Origin: Pantoea sp. Ap-967
Lineage (GTDB): Bacteria > Pseudomonadota > Gammaproteobacteria > Pseudomonadales > Pseudomonadaceae
Direction of reading: 5' to 3'
Assembly (NCBI RefSeq): GCF_011752565.1
Contig: NZ_VWXK01000026.1
Location: forward strand, 1-64,000
Length of the DNA stretch: 64,000 nt
Below are positions 7,639 to 18,233 of the stretch, in pieces. The stretch's first letter is position 1. Every line of letters begins with the position of its first letter. A program made the translations under genes and the position numbers. Below the pieces are notes generated by a model. That model made no database searches. It saw only the letters and a list, made by a program, of their open reading frames with translations, and had not been told where the DNA came from.

Positions 7639-9126
7639 TCAGGCATTTCTCGTTGTGTGTACCGGCCCACGCACCGCCACGGCGCCCAGCGCGTAGTACA
7701 GCGCCCCGCCCAACAGCGACCCGGTGAACCAGCCGTAGTCGTAGAACCAACTGAAGCTGCTGTTGCCGATGGCCAGCACGGTCAGCGCCACCGGCACGCC
7801 GAAGGCGGCAAAACCCGCCCAGTTCCAGGCCGGGTACACGTCGTCGCGGTACAACCCGGCCAGGTCCAGCTGTTGCCGGCGAATCAGGAAATAGTCCACC
7901 ACCATGATCCCGGCAATCGGCCCGAGCAGGCTGGAGTACCCCAGCAGCCAGTTGGAATACACGCTCTCAAGGCTCAGGTCGGAAACGATCCAGCCAAGCT
8001 TCTTGAGCAGTTCGTGGCCCATCAGCGCCAGGCCAATGAACCCGGTCAGCCACACCGCGCGGCTGCGGCCAATCAGGCGCGGGGCGATGTTCTGGAAGTC
8101 GTTGGTGGGCGAGACGATATTGGCAGCGGTGTTGGTCGACAGCGTGGCGACCACGATCAACGCCATGGCCAGGGCTACCCAGCCGGGGCTGTGGATCTTG
8201 CCAATCAGGCTGACCGGGTCCGACACCGTTTCCCCCACCAACGAGGCCGAGGCTGCAGTCATCACCACGCCTAGGGCGGCGAACAGGAACATGGTCAGCG
8301 GCAGGCCGAAGATCTGCCCGAGTATCTGGTCCTTCTGGCTTTTGGCGTAACGGCTGAAGTCGGGAATGTTCAGCGACAAGGTGGCCCAGAAACCGACCAT
8401 GGCCGTAAGCCCTGCGCAGAAATAGCCGACCACGCTGGCGCCTTCCGGGCGCTTGGGCGGCTGTGCCAGCAGTTCGGCCATCGACATGTGCGGCAAGGCC
8501 CAGAACAGCAGGCCGAAGCCGACCGCCACCAGCAGCGGCGCCGACAGCGTTTCCAACCACTTGATCGACTCGGCGCCGCGCAGCACCACCCACAGGTTCA
8601 GTGCCCAGAACACCATGAAGCCGATCACCTCGCCGGTACCACCCAGGGCCTTCCAGCCGTCGAAGATCGAGCCGAGAAACAGGTGGATCGCCAGCCCGCC
8701 GAACATCGTCTGGATGCCGAACCAGCCGCACGCCACCACGGCACGGATCAAGCACGGCACGTTGGAGCCGAAAATGCCGAACGACGAGCGCAGCAGCACC
8801 GGGAACGGAATGCCGTACTTGGTGCCGGGGAAGGCGTTGAGGGTCAGGGGAATCAGGACGATCAGGTTGGCCAGCAGGATCGCCAGCAAGGCCTCGCCCA
8901 CGCTCAGGCCGAAATACGCCGTGAGCACGCCGCCAAGGGTGTAGGTGGGCACGCAGATGGACATGCCCACCCACAACGCCGTGATGTGCCACTTGTTCCA
9001 GGTTCGCTGGTGCACCTGGGTGGGTGCGATGTCGTGGTTGTAGCGCGGGCTGTCGAGCACGTCACTGCCCGCGGCCAGCTCGAACAGGCCATCCTGCTCG
9101 ATCACCTGCGATCTGCTCTGTTGCAT
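7639..9126 (-). CDS. NCS1 family nucleobase/hydantoin transporter
   Basis: 495 residues with about twelve hydrophobic helices. The N-terminus has the NCS1 pattern (SPRYNHDIAPT, then WNKWHITALWVGMSICVPTY). The family imports cytosine, uracil, allantoin or hydantoins by cation symport. Its position as first gene of the minus-strand operon, with the carbamoylase and opposite the hydantoinase, points to uptake of a pyrimidine or 5-substituted hydantoin. GGAGAAGG precedes the ATG. Confidence 0.92.
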   Translation of the reverse strand: MQQSRSQVIEQDGLFELAAGSDVLDSPRYNHDIAPTQVHQRTWNKWHITALWVGMSICVPTYTLGGVLTAYFGLSVGEALLAILLANLIVLIPLTLNAFPGTKYGIPFPVLLRSSFGIFGSNVPCLIRAVVACGWFGIQTMFGGLAIHLFLGSIFDGWKALGGTGEVIGFMVFWALNLWVVLRGAESIKWLETLSAPLLVAVGFGLLFWALPHMSMAELLAQPPKRPEGASVVGYFCAGLTAMVGFWATLSLNIPDFSRYAKSQKDQILGQIFGLPLTMFLFAALGVVMTAASASLVGETVSDPVSLIGKIHSPGWVALAMALIVVATLSTNTAANIVSPTNDFQNIAPRLIGRSRAVWLTGFIGLALMGHELLKKLGWIVSDLSLESVYSNWLLGYSSLLGPIAGIMVVDYFLIRRQQLDLAGLYRDDVYPAWNWAGFAAFGVPVALTVLAIGNSSFSWFYDYGWFTGSLLGGALYYALGAVAVRGPVHTTRNA

Positions 9127-9494
9127 GGGGCCTTCTCCAGATTTCTTTTAGTTGTTCGCTCATCGGGCTAATGCGATGGCCGGAGTACACACACGGTGGG
9201 CATTGGAAACGCTTAGGTCGCGTAGAAAATCTTGCTCAAATTCTGTTCCTGTCAAGGTAGGCAAGATGATGAAAAACCCAAGCCGAGTCGCTTAACCGCC
9301 ACTAATTTCTTGTTTTTCATTGGGTTAATGACCACAAAATTTATCTGGCTTATTTTCTTGCCGAAAACCCCATCCGCAACTAGCCTCGATTCTTGTTAGG
9401 TCTGACAGGATTAAGGAGCACGCCACCTGTGAGCCCTGCGATTAGAACAACTCCAAGAACCGGCACAGACCGGTCAGCCTGCGAGGAAGACGGC
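9127..9494. promoter_or_regulatory. Divergent control region of the pyrimidine-catabolism genes
   Basis: A 368-bp gene-free stretch between divergent operons, clearly more AT-rich than its flanks. It holds two inverted copies of one element: 9392-9410 reads CTTGTTAGGTCTGACAGGA, and 9247-9265 is its reverse complement at the outer 8 and 4 bases (TCCTGTCA, then CAAG). Each lies on the side of one operon, which suits operators for a shared regulator. No regulator has been matched to them. Confidence 0.5.
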
Positions 9495-10934
9495 ATGTCC
9501 CTGTTGATCCGTGGCGCCACCGTGGTTACCCATGAAGAGAGCTACCCCGCCGATGTCCTGTGCGTCGATGGCCAGATCCGCGCCATTGGCAACGACCTCG
9601 ACCCCCCTACCGATTGCGAAATCCTCGACGGCAGCGGCCGCTACCTGATGCCCGGCGGCATCGACCCGCACACCCACATGCAACTGCCCTTCATGGGCAC
9701 CGTGGCCAGCGAAGACTTCTTCAGCGGTACCGCCGCGGGGCTGGCGGGCGGCACCACCTCGATCATCGACTTCGTCATTCCCAACCCCCAGCAATCGCTG
9801 CTGGAGGCCTTCCACACCTGGCGCGGCTGGGCACAGAAAAGCGCCAGCGACTACGGCTTTCACGTCGCCATCACCTGGTGGAGCGAGCAGGTGGCCGAGG
9901 AGATGGGCCAGTTGGTGAGCCAGCATGGGGTCAACAGCTTCAAGCACTTCATGGCCTACAAGAACGCCATCATGGCCGCCGACGACACCCTGGTGGCGAG
10001 CTTCGAGCGCTGCCTGCAACTGGGCGCGGTGCCCACCGTGCATGCCGAGAACGGCGAGCTGGTGTACCACCTGCAGCAAAAGCTGCTGGCCCAGGGCCTG
10101 ACCGGGCCGGAAGCGCACCCGCTGTCGCGCCCCTCGCAGGTGGAAGGCGAAGCGGCCAGCCGCGCCATCCGCATTGCCGAAACCCTCGGCACGCCGCTGT
10201 ACCTGGTACACATTTCCAGCCGCGAAGCGCTGGATGAAATCACCTACGCCCGGGCCAAGGGCCAGCCGGTATACGGCGAAGTGCTGCCTGGCCACCTGCT
10301 GCTCGACGACAGTGTCTACCGCCACCCAGACTGGGCCACCGCCGCTGGCTACGTGATGAGCCCACCGTTCCGCCCGCGTGAACACCAGGAAGCCCTGTGG
10401 CGCGGCCTGCAGTCGGGCAACCTGCACACCACGGCCACCGACCACTGCTGCTTCTGCGCCGAGCAGAAGGCCATGGGCCGCAACGACTTCAGCCGTATCC
10501 CCAACGGCACCGCTGGCATCGAGGACCGCATGGCGGTGCTGTGGGACGCCGGGGTCAACAGCGGGCGCCTGTCGATGCACGAGTTCGTCGCGCTGACCTC
10601 CACCAACACCGCGAAGATCTTCAACCTGTTCCCGCGCAAGGGCGCCATCCGTGTTGGCGCCGATGCCGACCTGGTGCTGTGGGACCCACACGGCACGCGC
10701 ACCATTTCCGCCCAGACCCACCATCAGCGGGTGGATTTCAACATCTTCGAAGGCCGCACCGTGCGCGGCATCCCCAGCCACACCATCAGCCAGGGCAAGG
10801 TGCTCTGGGCCGATGGCGACTTGCGCGCCGAGCCTGGCGCCGGTCGTTACGTGGAACGCCCGGCCTACCCCTCGGTGTACGAGGTGCTGGGCCGCCGCGC
10901 CGAGCAACAGCGCCCGACGCCTGTGCAGCGCTGA
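9495..10934 (+). CDS. hydA: Dihydropyrimidinase / D-hydantoinase
   Basis: 479 residues of the cyclic amidohydrolase family. Metal ligands H59 and H61 lie in DPHTHMQLPF. The lysine that is carboxylated in the family is K150, in NSFKHFMAYKNA; further His ligands follow in VHAENGELV and LVHISSREA. The enzyme opens dihydrouracil, dihydrothymine or hydantoins to N-carbamoyl amino acids. Full length for the family. GAGGAAGA precedes the ATG at 9495; the longer reading frame has no support. It is followed by preT and preA on the same strand. Confidence 0.93.
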   Translation: MSLLIRGATVVTHEESYPADVLCVDGQIRAIGNDLDPPTDCEILDGSGRYLMPGGIDPHTHMQLPFMGTVASEDFFSGTAAGLAGGTTSIIDFVIPNPQQSLLEAFHTWRGWAQKSASDYGFHVAITWWSEQVAEEMGQLVSQHGVNSFKHFMAYKNAIMAADDTLVASFERCLQLGAVPTVHAENGELVYHLQQKLLAQGLTGPEAHPLSRPSQVEGEAASRAIRIAETLGTPLYLVHISSREALDEITYARAKGQPVYGEVLPGHLLLDDSVYRHPDWATAAGYVMSPPFRPREHQEALWRGLQSGNLHTTATDHCCFCAEQKAMGRNDFSRIPNGTAGIEDRMAVLWDAGVNSGRLSMHEFVALTSTNTAKIFNLFPRKGAIRVGADADLVLWDPHGTRTISAQTHHQRVDFNIFEGRTVRGIPSHTISQGKVLWADGDLRAEPGAGRYVERPAYPSVYEVLGRRAEQQRPTPVQR

Positions 10935-10941
10935 GGCCTTG

Positions 10942-11010
10942 GGGCCGCGTTGCGGCCCATCGCAGGCAAGCCAGCTCCTACACGAGATCGCGGTTTCTTG
11001 TAGGGGCGGC
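10942..11010. repeat. REP-like hairpins between hydA and preT
   Basis: A perfect GGGCCGC/GCGGCCC hairpin lies just after the hydA stop, followed by degenerate REP-like halves (CCAGCTCCTACA and TTGTAGGGGCGG). It may reduce read-through within the operon. Confidence 0.5.
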
Positions 11011-11055
11011 TTTGCGCCCTCAGTTCAAGCCCCATAAAAAAGAGAGGCTACCACC

Positions 11056-12423
11056 GTGATCGATGCCCTGAACCACTTGCCGCGCCCACGTGCCGGCAGC
11101 GACACCCTGGTCGAGCGCTTCACCGACCTGGCCCCACCCCTCACCGCCCGCCAGGCCGCCGTGGAAAGCGCCCGCTGCCTGTACTGCTATGACGCCCCCT
11201 GTGTGAACGCCTGCCCCAGCGAAATCGACATCCCGTCGTTCATCCACCGCATCAGTGACGAGAACCTGCAAGGCGCCGCCGAGCGCATCCTGGCGGCCAA
11301 CATTCTCGGCGGCAGCTGTGCCCGGGTGTGCCCCACGGAAATCCTCTGCCAGCAGGCTTGCGTGCGCAACAACGCCCAGGAGTGCGCGCCGGTGCTGATC
11401 GGCCAGCTGCAGCGCTACGCCCTGGACAACGCAGGCTTCACCGAGCACCCGTTCCAGCGCTCGCCGGCCACCGGCAAGCGTATCGCCGTGGTCGGCGCCG
11501 GGCCTGCCGGGTTGTCCTGCGCCCACCGCCTGGCCTTGCACGGCCACGACGTGGTGGTGTTCGAAGCCTGCGACAAGGCCGGTGGCCTCAACGAATACGG
11601 CATTGCCCGCTACAAGTTGGTGGACGACTACGCCCAGCGCGAGGTGCAGTTCCTGCTGGGCATCGGCGGCATCGAAATTCGCCATGGCCAGCGTCTGGGC
11701 AGCAACCTCAGCCTGGCTAGCCTGCGCGAGGAATACGACGCCGTGTTCCTCGGCCTGGGCCTGAACGCCGTGCGCCAGCTTGGCCTGCCCGATGAAGAAG
11801 CCCCCGGCCTGCTCGCCGCCACCGCCTACATCCGCGAACTGCGCCAGGCCGATGACCTGGCACAGCTGCCCCTGGCTGACCGTTGCCTGGTGATCGGGGC
11901 CGGCAACACCGCCATCGACATGGCCGTGCAGATGAGCCGCCTGGGCGCGCGCGACGTCAACCTGGTGTACCGCCGCGGCCACGCCGACATGGGCGCCACC
12001 GGCCATGAGCAGGACATCGCCAAGGCCAACCAGGTACGCCTGCACACTTGGGCGCGCCCCGACGCCGTGCTGCTCGACGACCAAGGCCAGGTACGCGGCA
12101 TGCGCTTCATGCGCACCGCGTTGGCCGACGGCCACCTGCGCGACACCGGCGAGCGCTTCGAGCTGGCTGCCGACGCCATCTTCAAGGCCATCGGCCAGGC
12201 CTTCGACGCCTCCGCGCTGGCAGACCCCACTGCCCAGCAACTGGCACGCGACGGCGAACGCATTCGCGTCGACGCGCAGCTGCGCACCAGCCTGCCGGGT
12301 GTCTACGCCGGTGGCGACTGCACCACCCTGGGCCAGGACCTCACCGTCCAGGCCGTGCAACACGGCAAGCTGGCCGCCGAAGCCATCCATGCCCAACTCA
12401 TGCTCAACGTGGAGGCAGCGTAA
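11056..12423 (+). CDS. preT: NAD(P)H-dependent dihydropyrimidine dehydrogenase, electron-input subunit PreT
   Basis: 455 residues related to glutamate synthase small subunits and the N-terminal half of eukaryotic dihydropyrimidine dehydrogenase. Eight N-terminal cysteines (41, 44, 49, 53, 88, 92, 98, 102) fit two Fe-S clusters. An FAD-binding GxGxxG (VVGAGPAGLSCAHRLA) lies near 146-160 and an NAD(P)H-binding GAGNTAIDMA further on. PreT passes electrons from NAD(P)H to PreA, which reduces uracil or thymine. It has a GTG start after AGAGAGG. The stop is adjacent to the preA ATG, so the two are translationally close, as expected for a heteromer. Confidence 0.92.
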   Translation: MIDALNHLPRPRAGSDTLVERFTDLAPPLTARQAAVESARCLYCYDAPCVNACPSEIDIPSFIHRISDENLQGAAERILAANILGGSCARVCPTEILCQQACVRNNAQECAPVLIGQLQRYALDNAGFTEHPFQRSPATGKRIAVVGAGPAGLSCAHRLALHGHDVVVFEACDKAGGLNEYGIARYKLVDDYAQREVQFLLGIGGIEIRHGQRLGSNLSLASLREEYDAVFLGLGLNAVRQLGLPDEEAPGLLAATAYIRELRQADDLAQLPLADRCLVIGAGNTAIDMAVQMSRLGARDVNLVYRRGHADMGATGHEQDIAKANQVRLHTWARPDAVLLDDQGQVRGMRFMRTALADGHLRDTGERFELAADAIFKAIGQAFDASALADPTAQQLARDGERIRVDAQLRTSLPGVYAGGDCTTLGQDLTVQAVQHGKLAAEAIHAQLMLNVEAA

Positions 12424-13698
12424 ATGGCCGACTTGTCCATCGAATTCGCCGGCATCAAGGCGCCCAACCCATTCTGGCTGGCCTCCGCACCGCCCACCGA
12501 CAAAGCCTACAACGTGGTCCGCGCGTTCGAGGCCGGCTGGGGTGGGGTGGTCTGGAAAACCTTGGGCGAGGACCCGGCGGCCGTCAACGTGTCGTCGCGC
12601 TACTCCGCGCACTACGGCCCCAACCGCCAGGTGCAGGGCATCAACAACATCGAGCTGATTACCGACCGCTCGCTGGAAATCAACCTGCGGGAAATCACCC
12701 AGGTGAAGAAGGACTGGCCCGACCGCGCCTTGATCGTGTCGCTGATGGTGCCGTGCATCGAGGCGTCCTGGAAGTTCATCCTGCCGCTGGTGGAAGCCAC
12801 CGGTGCCGACGGCATCGAGCTTAACTTCGGTTGCCCCCATGGCATGCCCGAACGCGGCATGGGTGCGGCGGTCGGCCAGGTGCCGGAGTACGTGGAGATG
12901 GTCACCCGCTGGTGCAAGCAGCACTGTTCATTGCCGGTGATCGTCAAGCTGACGCCGAACATAACCGACATCCGCCAATCGGCCCGGGCGGCCCACCGGG
13001 GCGGCGCCGATGCGGTGTCGTTGATCAACACCATCAACTCGATCACCAGCGTCGACCTCGACCGCATGGTCGCCCACCCCATCGTTGGCGAGCAGAGCAC
13101 CCACGGTGGCTACTGCGGCTCGGCGGTGAAGCCGATTGCCCTGAACATGGTGGCGGAAATCGCCCGCGACCCGCAAACCCATGGCTTGCCGATCTGCGGC
13201 ATTGGCGGCATCGGCAACTGGCGCGACGCTGCCGAATTCATTGCCCTGGGCTGTGGCGCAGTGCAGGTATGCACCGCCGCCATGCTGCATGGTTTCCGCA
13301 TTGTCGAAGACATGCAGGATGGCCTGGTGCGCTGGATGGACCAGCATGGGCACCGCAACCTGGAGGCGTTTCGCGCCCAGGCGGTGGGGCATACCACCGA
13401 CTGGAAGTACCTGGACATCAACTACAAGTCGGTGGCGCAGATCGACCAGGGTGCCTGCATTGGTTGCGGGCGCTGCCACATTGCCTGCGAGGACACCTCG
13501 CACCAGGCCATCGCCAGTACGCTCAAGGCCGATGGAACCCATGCCTACAGCGTGATCGAAGCAGAATGCGTGGGCTGCAACCTGTGCCAGATCACTTGCC
13601 CGGTGGAGAGCTGCATCGAGATGGTGGCGCAGGAGACGGGCAAGCCTTACTTGAACTGGACGCAGGATCCGCGCAATCCCTACCGTGAGGCGGGCTGA
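12424..13698 (+). CDS. preA: Dihydropyrimidine dehydrogenase catalytic subunit PreA
   Basis: 424 residues: an FMN-binding dihydroorotate-dehydrogenase-like barrel (about 1-320) followed by a two-cluster ferredoxin domain (CIGCGRCHIAC and CVGCNLCQITC). The active-site loop NFGCPHGMPERG carries N134, C137 and H139, matching the catalytic Asn-x-x-Cys-Pro-His of mammalian dihydropyrimidine dehydrogenase. It reduces uracil and thymine to the 5,6-dihydro forms with electrons from PreT. It starts at the base after the preT stop. Confidence 0.93.
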   Translation: MADLSIEFAGIKAPNPFWLASAPPTDKAYNVVRAFEAGWGGVVWKTLGEDPAAVNVSSRYSAHYGPNRQVQGINNIELITDRSLEINLREITQVKKDWPDRALIVSLMVPCIEASWKFILPLVEATGADGIELNFGCPHGMPERGMGAAVGQVPEYVEMVTRWCKQHCSLPVIVKLTPNITDIRQSARAAHRGGADAVSLINTINSITSVDLDRMVAHPIVGEQSTHGGYCGSAVKPIALNMVAEIARDPQTHGLPICGIGGIGNWRDAAEFIALGCGAVQVCTAAMLHGFRIVEDMQDGLVRWMDQHGHRNLEAFRAQAVGHTTDWKYLDINYKSVAQIDQGACIGCGRCHIACEDTSHQAIASTLKADGTHAYSVIEAECVGCNLCQITCPVESCIEMVAQETGKPYLNWTQDPRNPYREAG

Positions 13699-13705
13699 TT
13701 GAGGG

Positions 13706-13773
13706 CCCTATCGCGACCTGCGGTCGCTCCTACAGGGGACCGTAGGTCGCGATAGGGGCTGCACGGCAGCCCC
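13706..13773. repeat. Inverted repeats between convergent preA and tetR genes
   Basis: Arms 13706-13725 and 13738-13758 pair (CCCTATCGCGACCT... with AGGTCGCGATAGGG), with a second hairpin GGGGCTGC/GCAGCCCC at 13755-13773. These are degenerate family B REPs lying between two convergent genes. Confidence 0.7.
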
Positions 13774-13778
13774 GCCGT

Positions 13779-14399
13779 TCAAGGCTCCAAGCCGATCCCG
13801 CGCAAAATCACACTGGTCACCGTCTGCACCGCCCGCTCGAAGGCGCCGTCCGACAGCGGCTCGCCCTCGTTGAGCAACGTCACCTGGTAACCGAAATCGG
13901 CGTAGTGCTGGGTCGATGCCCAGATCATGTACAGCAAGGCCGACGGTTCCACCGGCAGAATCCGCCCCTGCGCCACCCAACGGCGGATCTTGTCTTCCTT
14001 GAGCCTGGCCCAGGGCACCAGGCTCTCCCCCAGGCTTTCACCCAGCACCGGTGCACCGTGCAGCATTTCCTCGGCCCAGATCTTCGAGCCCAGCGGCCGC
14101 GAACGTGAGTGGCCCATCTTGGCGCGGATGTAGCTGGTCAGCACCACCCGCGGGTCGTCGAAATTCTCGAAGCACAGCGCGTCCTGTTTCCACACCTCCA
14201 GCAAGTCCTGCAACACGGCGCGGAACAACTCATCCTTGGTGCTGAAGTAGTAATGCAAATTGGAACGCGGCAGTTCGGCCAGCTCGGCAATATCGCCCAT
14301 GGACGTGGCGCCGTAGCCTTTGTCGGCAAACAGCCGTTCGGCCGCCACCAGGATTTTTTCGATGTTGCGCCGGCGAATTTCGATCTTGTGGTTGGCCAT
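13779..14399 (-). CDS. TetR-family transcriptional regulator
   Basis: 206 residues. The N-terminal helix-turn-helix is clear (ILVAAERLFADKGYGATSMG, then LHYYFSTKDELFRAVL, the usual TetR ending of helix 4). The C-terminal ligand domain resembles the RutR/YcdC group. Its place beside the pyrimidine genes makes it the best local candidate for their regulator, but this is inference. The start overlaps the stop of the VOC gene by one base (TGATG), so the VOC gene and this gene form one transcript. Confidence 0.88.
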   Translation of the reverse strand: MANHKIEIRRRNIEKILVAAERLFADKGYGATSMGDIAELAELPRSNLHYYFSTKDELFRAVLQDLLEVWKQDALCFENFDDPRVVLTSYIRAKMGHSRSRPLGSKIWAEEMLHGAPVLGESLGESLVPWARLKEDKIRRWVAQGRILPVEPSALLYMIWASTQHYADFGYQVTLLNEGEPLSDGAFERAVQTVTSVILRGIGLEP

Positions 14400-14755
14400 C
14401 AGGCTTGCGCCGTCCACACCGCCAGTTCATAGCCGTCCGGGTCGATGAAATGAAAGCGCCGCCCACCCGGAAAGGCGAACGTCGCCCGGCTGATGCGCGC
14501 CCCAGCCGCTTCGATACGCTGCTGCGTGGCGTCCAGGTCATCGGCGTACAGGATCACCAACGGCCCACCTGGCCGCACCGGCTCGCCGGTGGTGAAACCA
14601 CCCGTGAGGCGGCCATCGCTGAACTCGGTATAAGCCGGCCCGTAGTCGGTGAATCGCCAGCCAAACACCTGGCCATAGAAGGCCTTGCAGCGCGCAATGT
14701 CGCTGACATTGAACTCGATGTTGTCGATCTGCCTGTCGTGGCCACGAACGCTCAT
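14399..14755 (-). CDS. VOC family (glyoxalase/bleomycin-resistance fold) protein
   Basis: 118 residues with one vicinal-oxygen-chelate domain: DNIEFNVSDIARCKAFYGQV at the start and FHFIDPDGYELAVW at the end, with a terminal Glu where many VOC proteins bind metal. Such small VOC proteins include metal-dependent lyases and dioxygenases as well as non-catalytic binders, so the function is not assignable. First gene of a two-gene unit with the tetR gene. Confidence 0.88.
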   Translation of the reverse strand: MSVRGHDRQIDNIEFNVSDIARCKAFYGQVFGWRFTDYGPAYTEFSDGRLTGGFTTGEPVRPGGPLVILYADDLDATQQRIEAAGARISRATFAFPGGRRFHFIDPDGYELAVWTAQA

Positions 14756-14827
14756 GCGTACTCCTTGCCGAGTGGGGGTGCCTTAGTCTACTCCGACAAC
14801 ACCGAATGAAGTGCAGCCTCCGCTGGC

Positions 14828-16624
14828 TTAGCCAGTGCGTGCCCGGTCCCGCGCCGGGCACTGCGCCCGGTGCAGGTTGAGGGCGGTGTTGATGATGCCG
14901 ATATGGCTGAAGGCCTGGGGGAAGTTGCCGAGCATGCGCTGCCCGGCAGGGTCGTACTGCTCGGCCAGCAGGCCGAGGTCATTGCACAGCCCGGTGAGCT
15001 TTTCATACAGCGCCTGGGCCTCGGCCTCGCGGCCAAGCAGCACGTACACGTCGGCCAGCCAGAACGAGCACACCAGGAACGTGCCCTCGCCCGCCGTCAG
15101 CCCGTCGCTGCAGCTGTCGCTGTCGTAGCGCAGCAGCAGGCCGTTCTTCAGCAAGCGCTGTTCGATCTGCACCAAGGTGCGTTGAAAGCGCGGGTCGGTG
15201 GCGGGCAAGAAGCCGGTCAGGGCGATCTGCAGCAGGCTGGCATCGAGCTCGGCCGAGCCATAGGCCTGGACGAAGTGCTCGCCGCGCGCATCCAGCCCCT
15301 GGGCGCACACCTCCTGGTGAATCTGGTCGGCCACCTGGCGGTAATGCCGGCCACGTTCACGGCCTTCCTCGGTGGTGTCGGCCAGCCCCGCCGCGCGGTC
15401 GAATGCCACCCAGGCCATGACCTTGGAATGCACGAAATGCTGGCGACCACCGCGCACTTCCCACAGGCCTTCGTCCGGATCACGCCAGATGCGCTCCAGG
15501 TACGGCAGAATCAACCGGGAAATCGCCGCACTGCGCGGGTGGCGCGGCAAACCGCCCTTGATCGCCTGGGTCATGGCATCGGCCAGCTCGCCGTAGATGT
15601 CCAGTTGCACTTGCTCCGACGCCGCATTGCCCACCCGCACCGGTTGCGACTGCTCGTAGCCGGCCAGCCACGGCAAGGTGTACTCCTGCAGGTCGCGCTC
15701 GCCGGCCAGGCCGTACATGATCTGCATCTGTTCAGGGTTGCCGGCCACCGAACGCAGCAGCCATTCGCGCCAGGCCTGGGCTTCGTCGAAGTAGCCCAGG
15801 TTCATGAACGCCAGCAAGGTCATGGTGGCATCCCGCAGCCAGCAGAAGCGGTAATCCCAGTTGCGTTCATGGCCGATGCGCTCGGGCAGCGAGGTGGTCA
15901 CCGCAGCGACGATGCCGCCGGTGGGGGCGTAGGTCATGGCCTTGAGGGTCAGCAGCGAGCGCCGCACCAAGTGGGTGTAGGGCCCCACCAGCGGGCAGCG
16001 GTCGGCGAAAGCCTGCCAGTGCGCCTGGGTGTGCTGCAGGGCCTGGTCGATATCGCAGTCTGGTTGCACTGGCAGGTGCGAGGGTTGGTGGCGCAGGCTG
16101 AACACCTCGCGCTCGCCGGTGCCCACGCGAAAGCGCGCCACGGTGTGGTGGTCGCGGGCATGGGTGGTGACCGTGCTGCCGAGAACCAGCCGGTCGGGGC
16201 CGGCGACGGCGGTCAGGGTAAGCGGGTCGAGCTTTTCCACCCAAGGTACGCTGCGCCCGTAATCGAAGCGCATCACCAGGTCCATTTCGAAATGGATTTC
16301 GCCTGCAAGGCCTTCGACGATGCGCACCACCGAGTTCACTTCGCCCAGCGGCATGAAGTCCAGCACCCGGGCACGGCCACTGCGGGTGACCCAGGTGGTT
16401 TCCAGCACCAGGGTGTCTGCCAGGTATTGGCGGCTGCAGTGCTCCACGGGGTCGCTGGGGGCCAGGCGCCAGCGGCCGTTTTCTTCATTGCCCAGCAATG
16501 CGGCGAACACCGCCGGGGCATCGAAGCGTGGCAGGCACAGCCAGTCGAGGGAGCCGTCGCGGCTGACCAGGGCGGCGCTGCGGCAGTTGCCGAGCAGGGC
16601 GTAGTCTTCGATATGGGCGGGCAT
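14828..16624 (-). CDS. Glycoside hydrolase family 15 protein (glucoamylase/trehalase-like)
   Basis: 598 residues. N-terminal beta-sandwich (IEDYALLGNCRSAALVSRDG, SLDWLCLPRFD), then the GH15 helical barrel with NWDYRFCWLRDATMTLLAF and a late GEGTFLVCSFWLADVY carrying the expected second catalytic Glu. GH15 enzymes release glucose from alpha-glucans or cleave trehalose. No signal peptide is seen, so it probably acts in the cytoplasm. A strong AAGGAGG sits 6 nt before the ATG at 16624. It lies downstream of zwf on the same strand, linking glucan or trehalose breakdown to the pentose phosphate entry enzymes. Confidence 0.9.
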   Translation of the reverse strand: MPAHIEDYALLGNCRSAALVSRDGSLDWLCLPRFDAPAVFAALLGNEENGRWRLAPSDPVEHCSRQYLADTLVLETTWVTRSGRARVLDFMPLGEVNSVVRIVEGLAGEIHFEMDLVMRFDYGRSVPWVEKLDPLTLTAVAGPDRLVLGSTVTTHARDHHTVARFRVGTGEREVFSLRHQPSHLPVQPDCDIDQALQHTQAHWQAFADRCPLVGPYTHLVRRSLLTLKAMTYAPTGGIVAAVTTSLPERIGHERNWDYRFCWLRDATMTLLAFMNLGYFDEAQAWREWLLRSVAGNPEQMQIMYGLAGERDLQEYTLPWLAGYEQSQPVRVGNAASEQVQLDIYGELADAMTQAIKGGLPRHPRSAAISRLILPYLERIWRDPDEGLWEVRGGRQHFVHSKVMAWVAFDRAAGLADTTEEGRERGRHYRQVADQIHQEVCAQGLDARGEHFVQAYGSAELDASLLQIALTGFLPATDPRFQRTLVQIEQRLLKNGLLLRYDSDSCSDGLTAGEGTFLVCSFWLADVYVLLGREAEAQALYEKLTGLCNDLGLLAEQYDPAGQRMLGNFPQAFSHIGIINTALNLHRAQCPARDRARTG

Positions 16625-16650
16625 TGCACCTCCTTTATGGGGTTGCTTGT

Positions 16651-16687
16651 GCCGGCCTCTTCGCGGGGCAAGCCCGCTCCTACAGGG
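16651..16687. repeat. REP element, family A (single)
   Basis: Core CGCGGGGCAAGCCCGCTCC between zwf and the GH15 gene on the minus-strand transcript. Confidence 0.8.
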
Positions 16688-16727
16688 GGTTACCCGCGAA
16701 AGGGCCGGAAAGGCCAACAGAAAACGA

Positions 16728-18232
<1,505 letters not shown>

Positions 18233-18233
<1 letters not shown>

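Noticed and set aside
9346..9362. A sigma-54-like GG...GC element upstream of hydA
   Set aside because: The spacing between GG and GC is 11 instead of the required 10, and no enhancer-binding protein gene is nearby.
12831..12860. Suspected loss of the catalytic Cys in PreA
   Set aside because: The catalytic Cys of dihydropyrimidine dehydrogenases is the one in the Asn-x-x-Cys-Pro-His loop, and it is present here (C137).
11020..12924. A 634-codon minus-strand open frame opposite preT and preA
   Set aside because: It is antisense to two clearly recognised enzymes, lacks any family motif and has the composition of a high-GC shadow frame.
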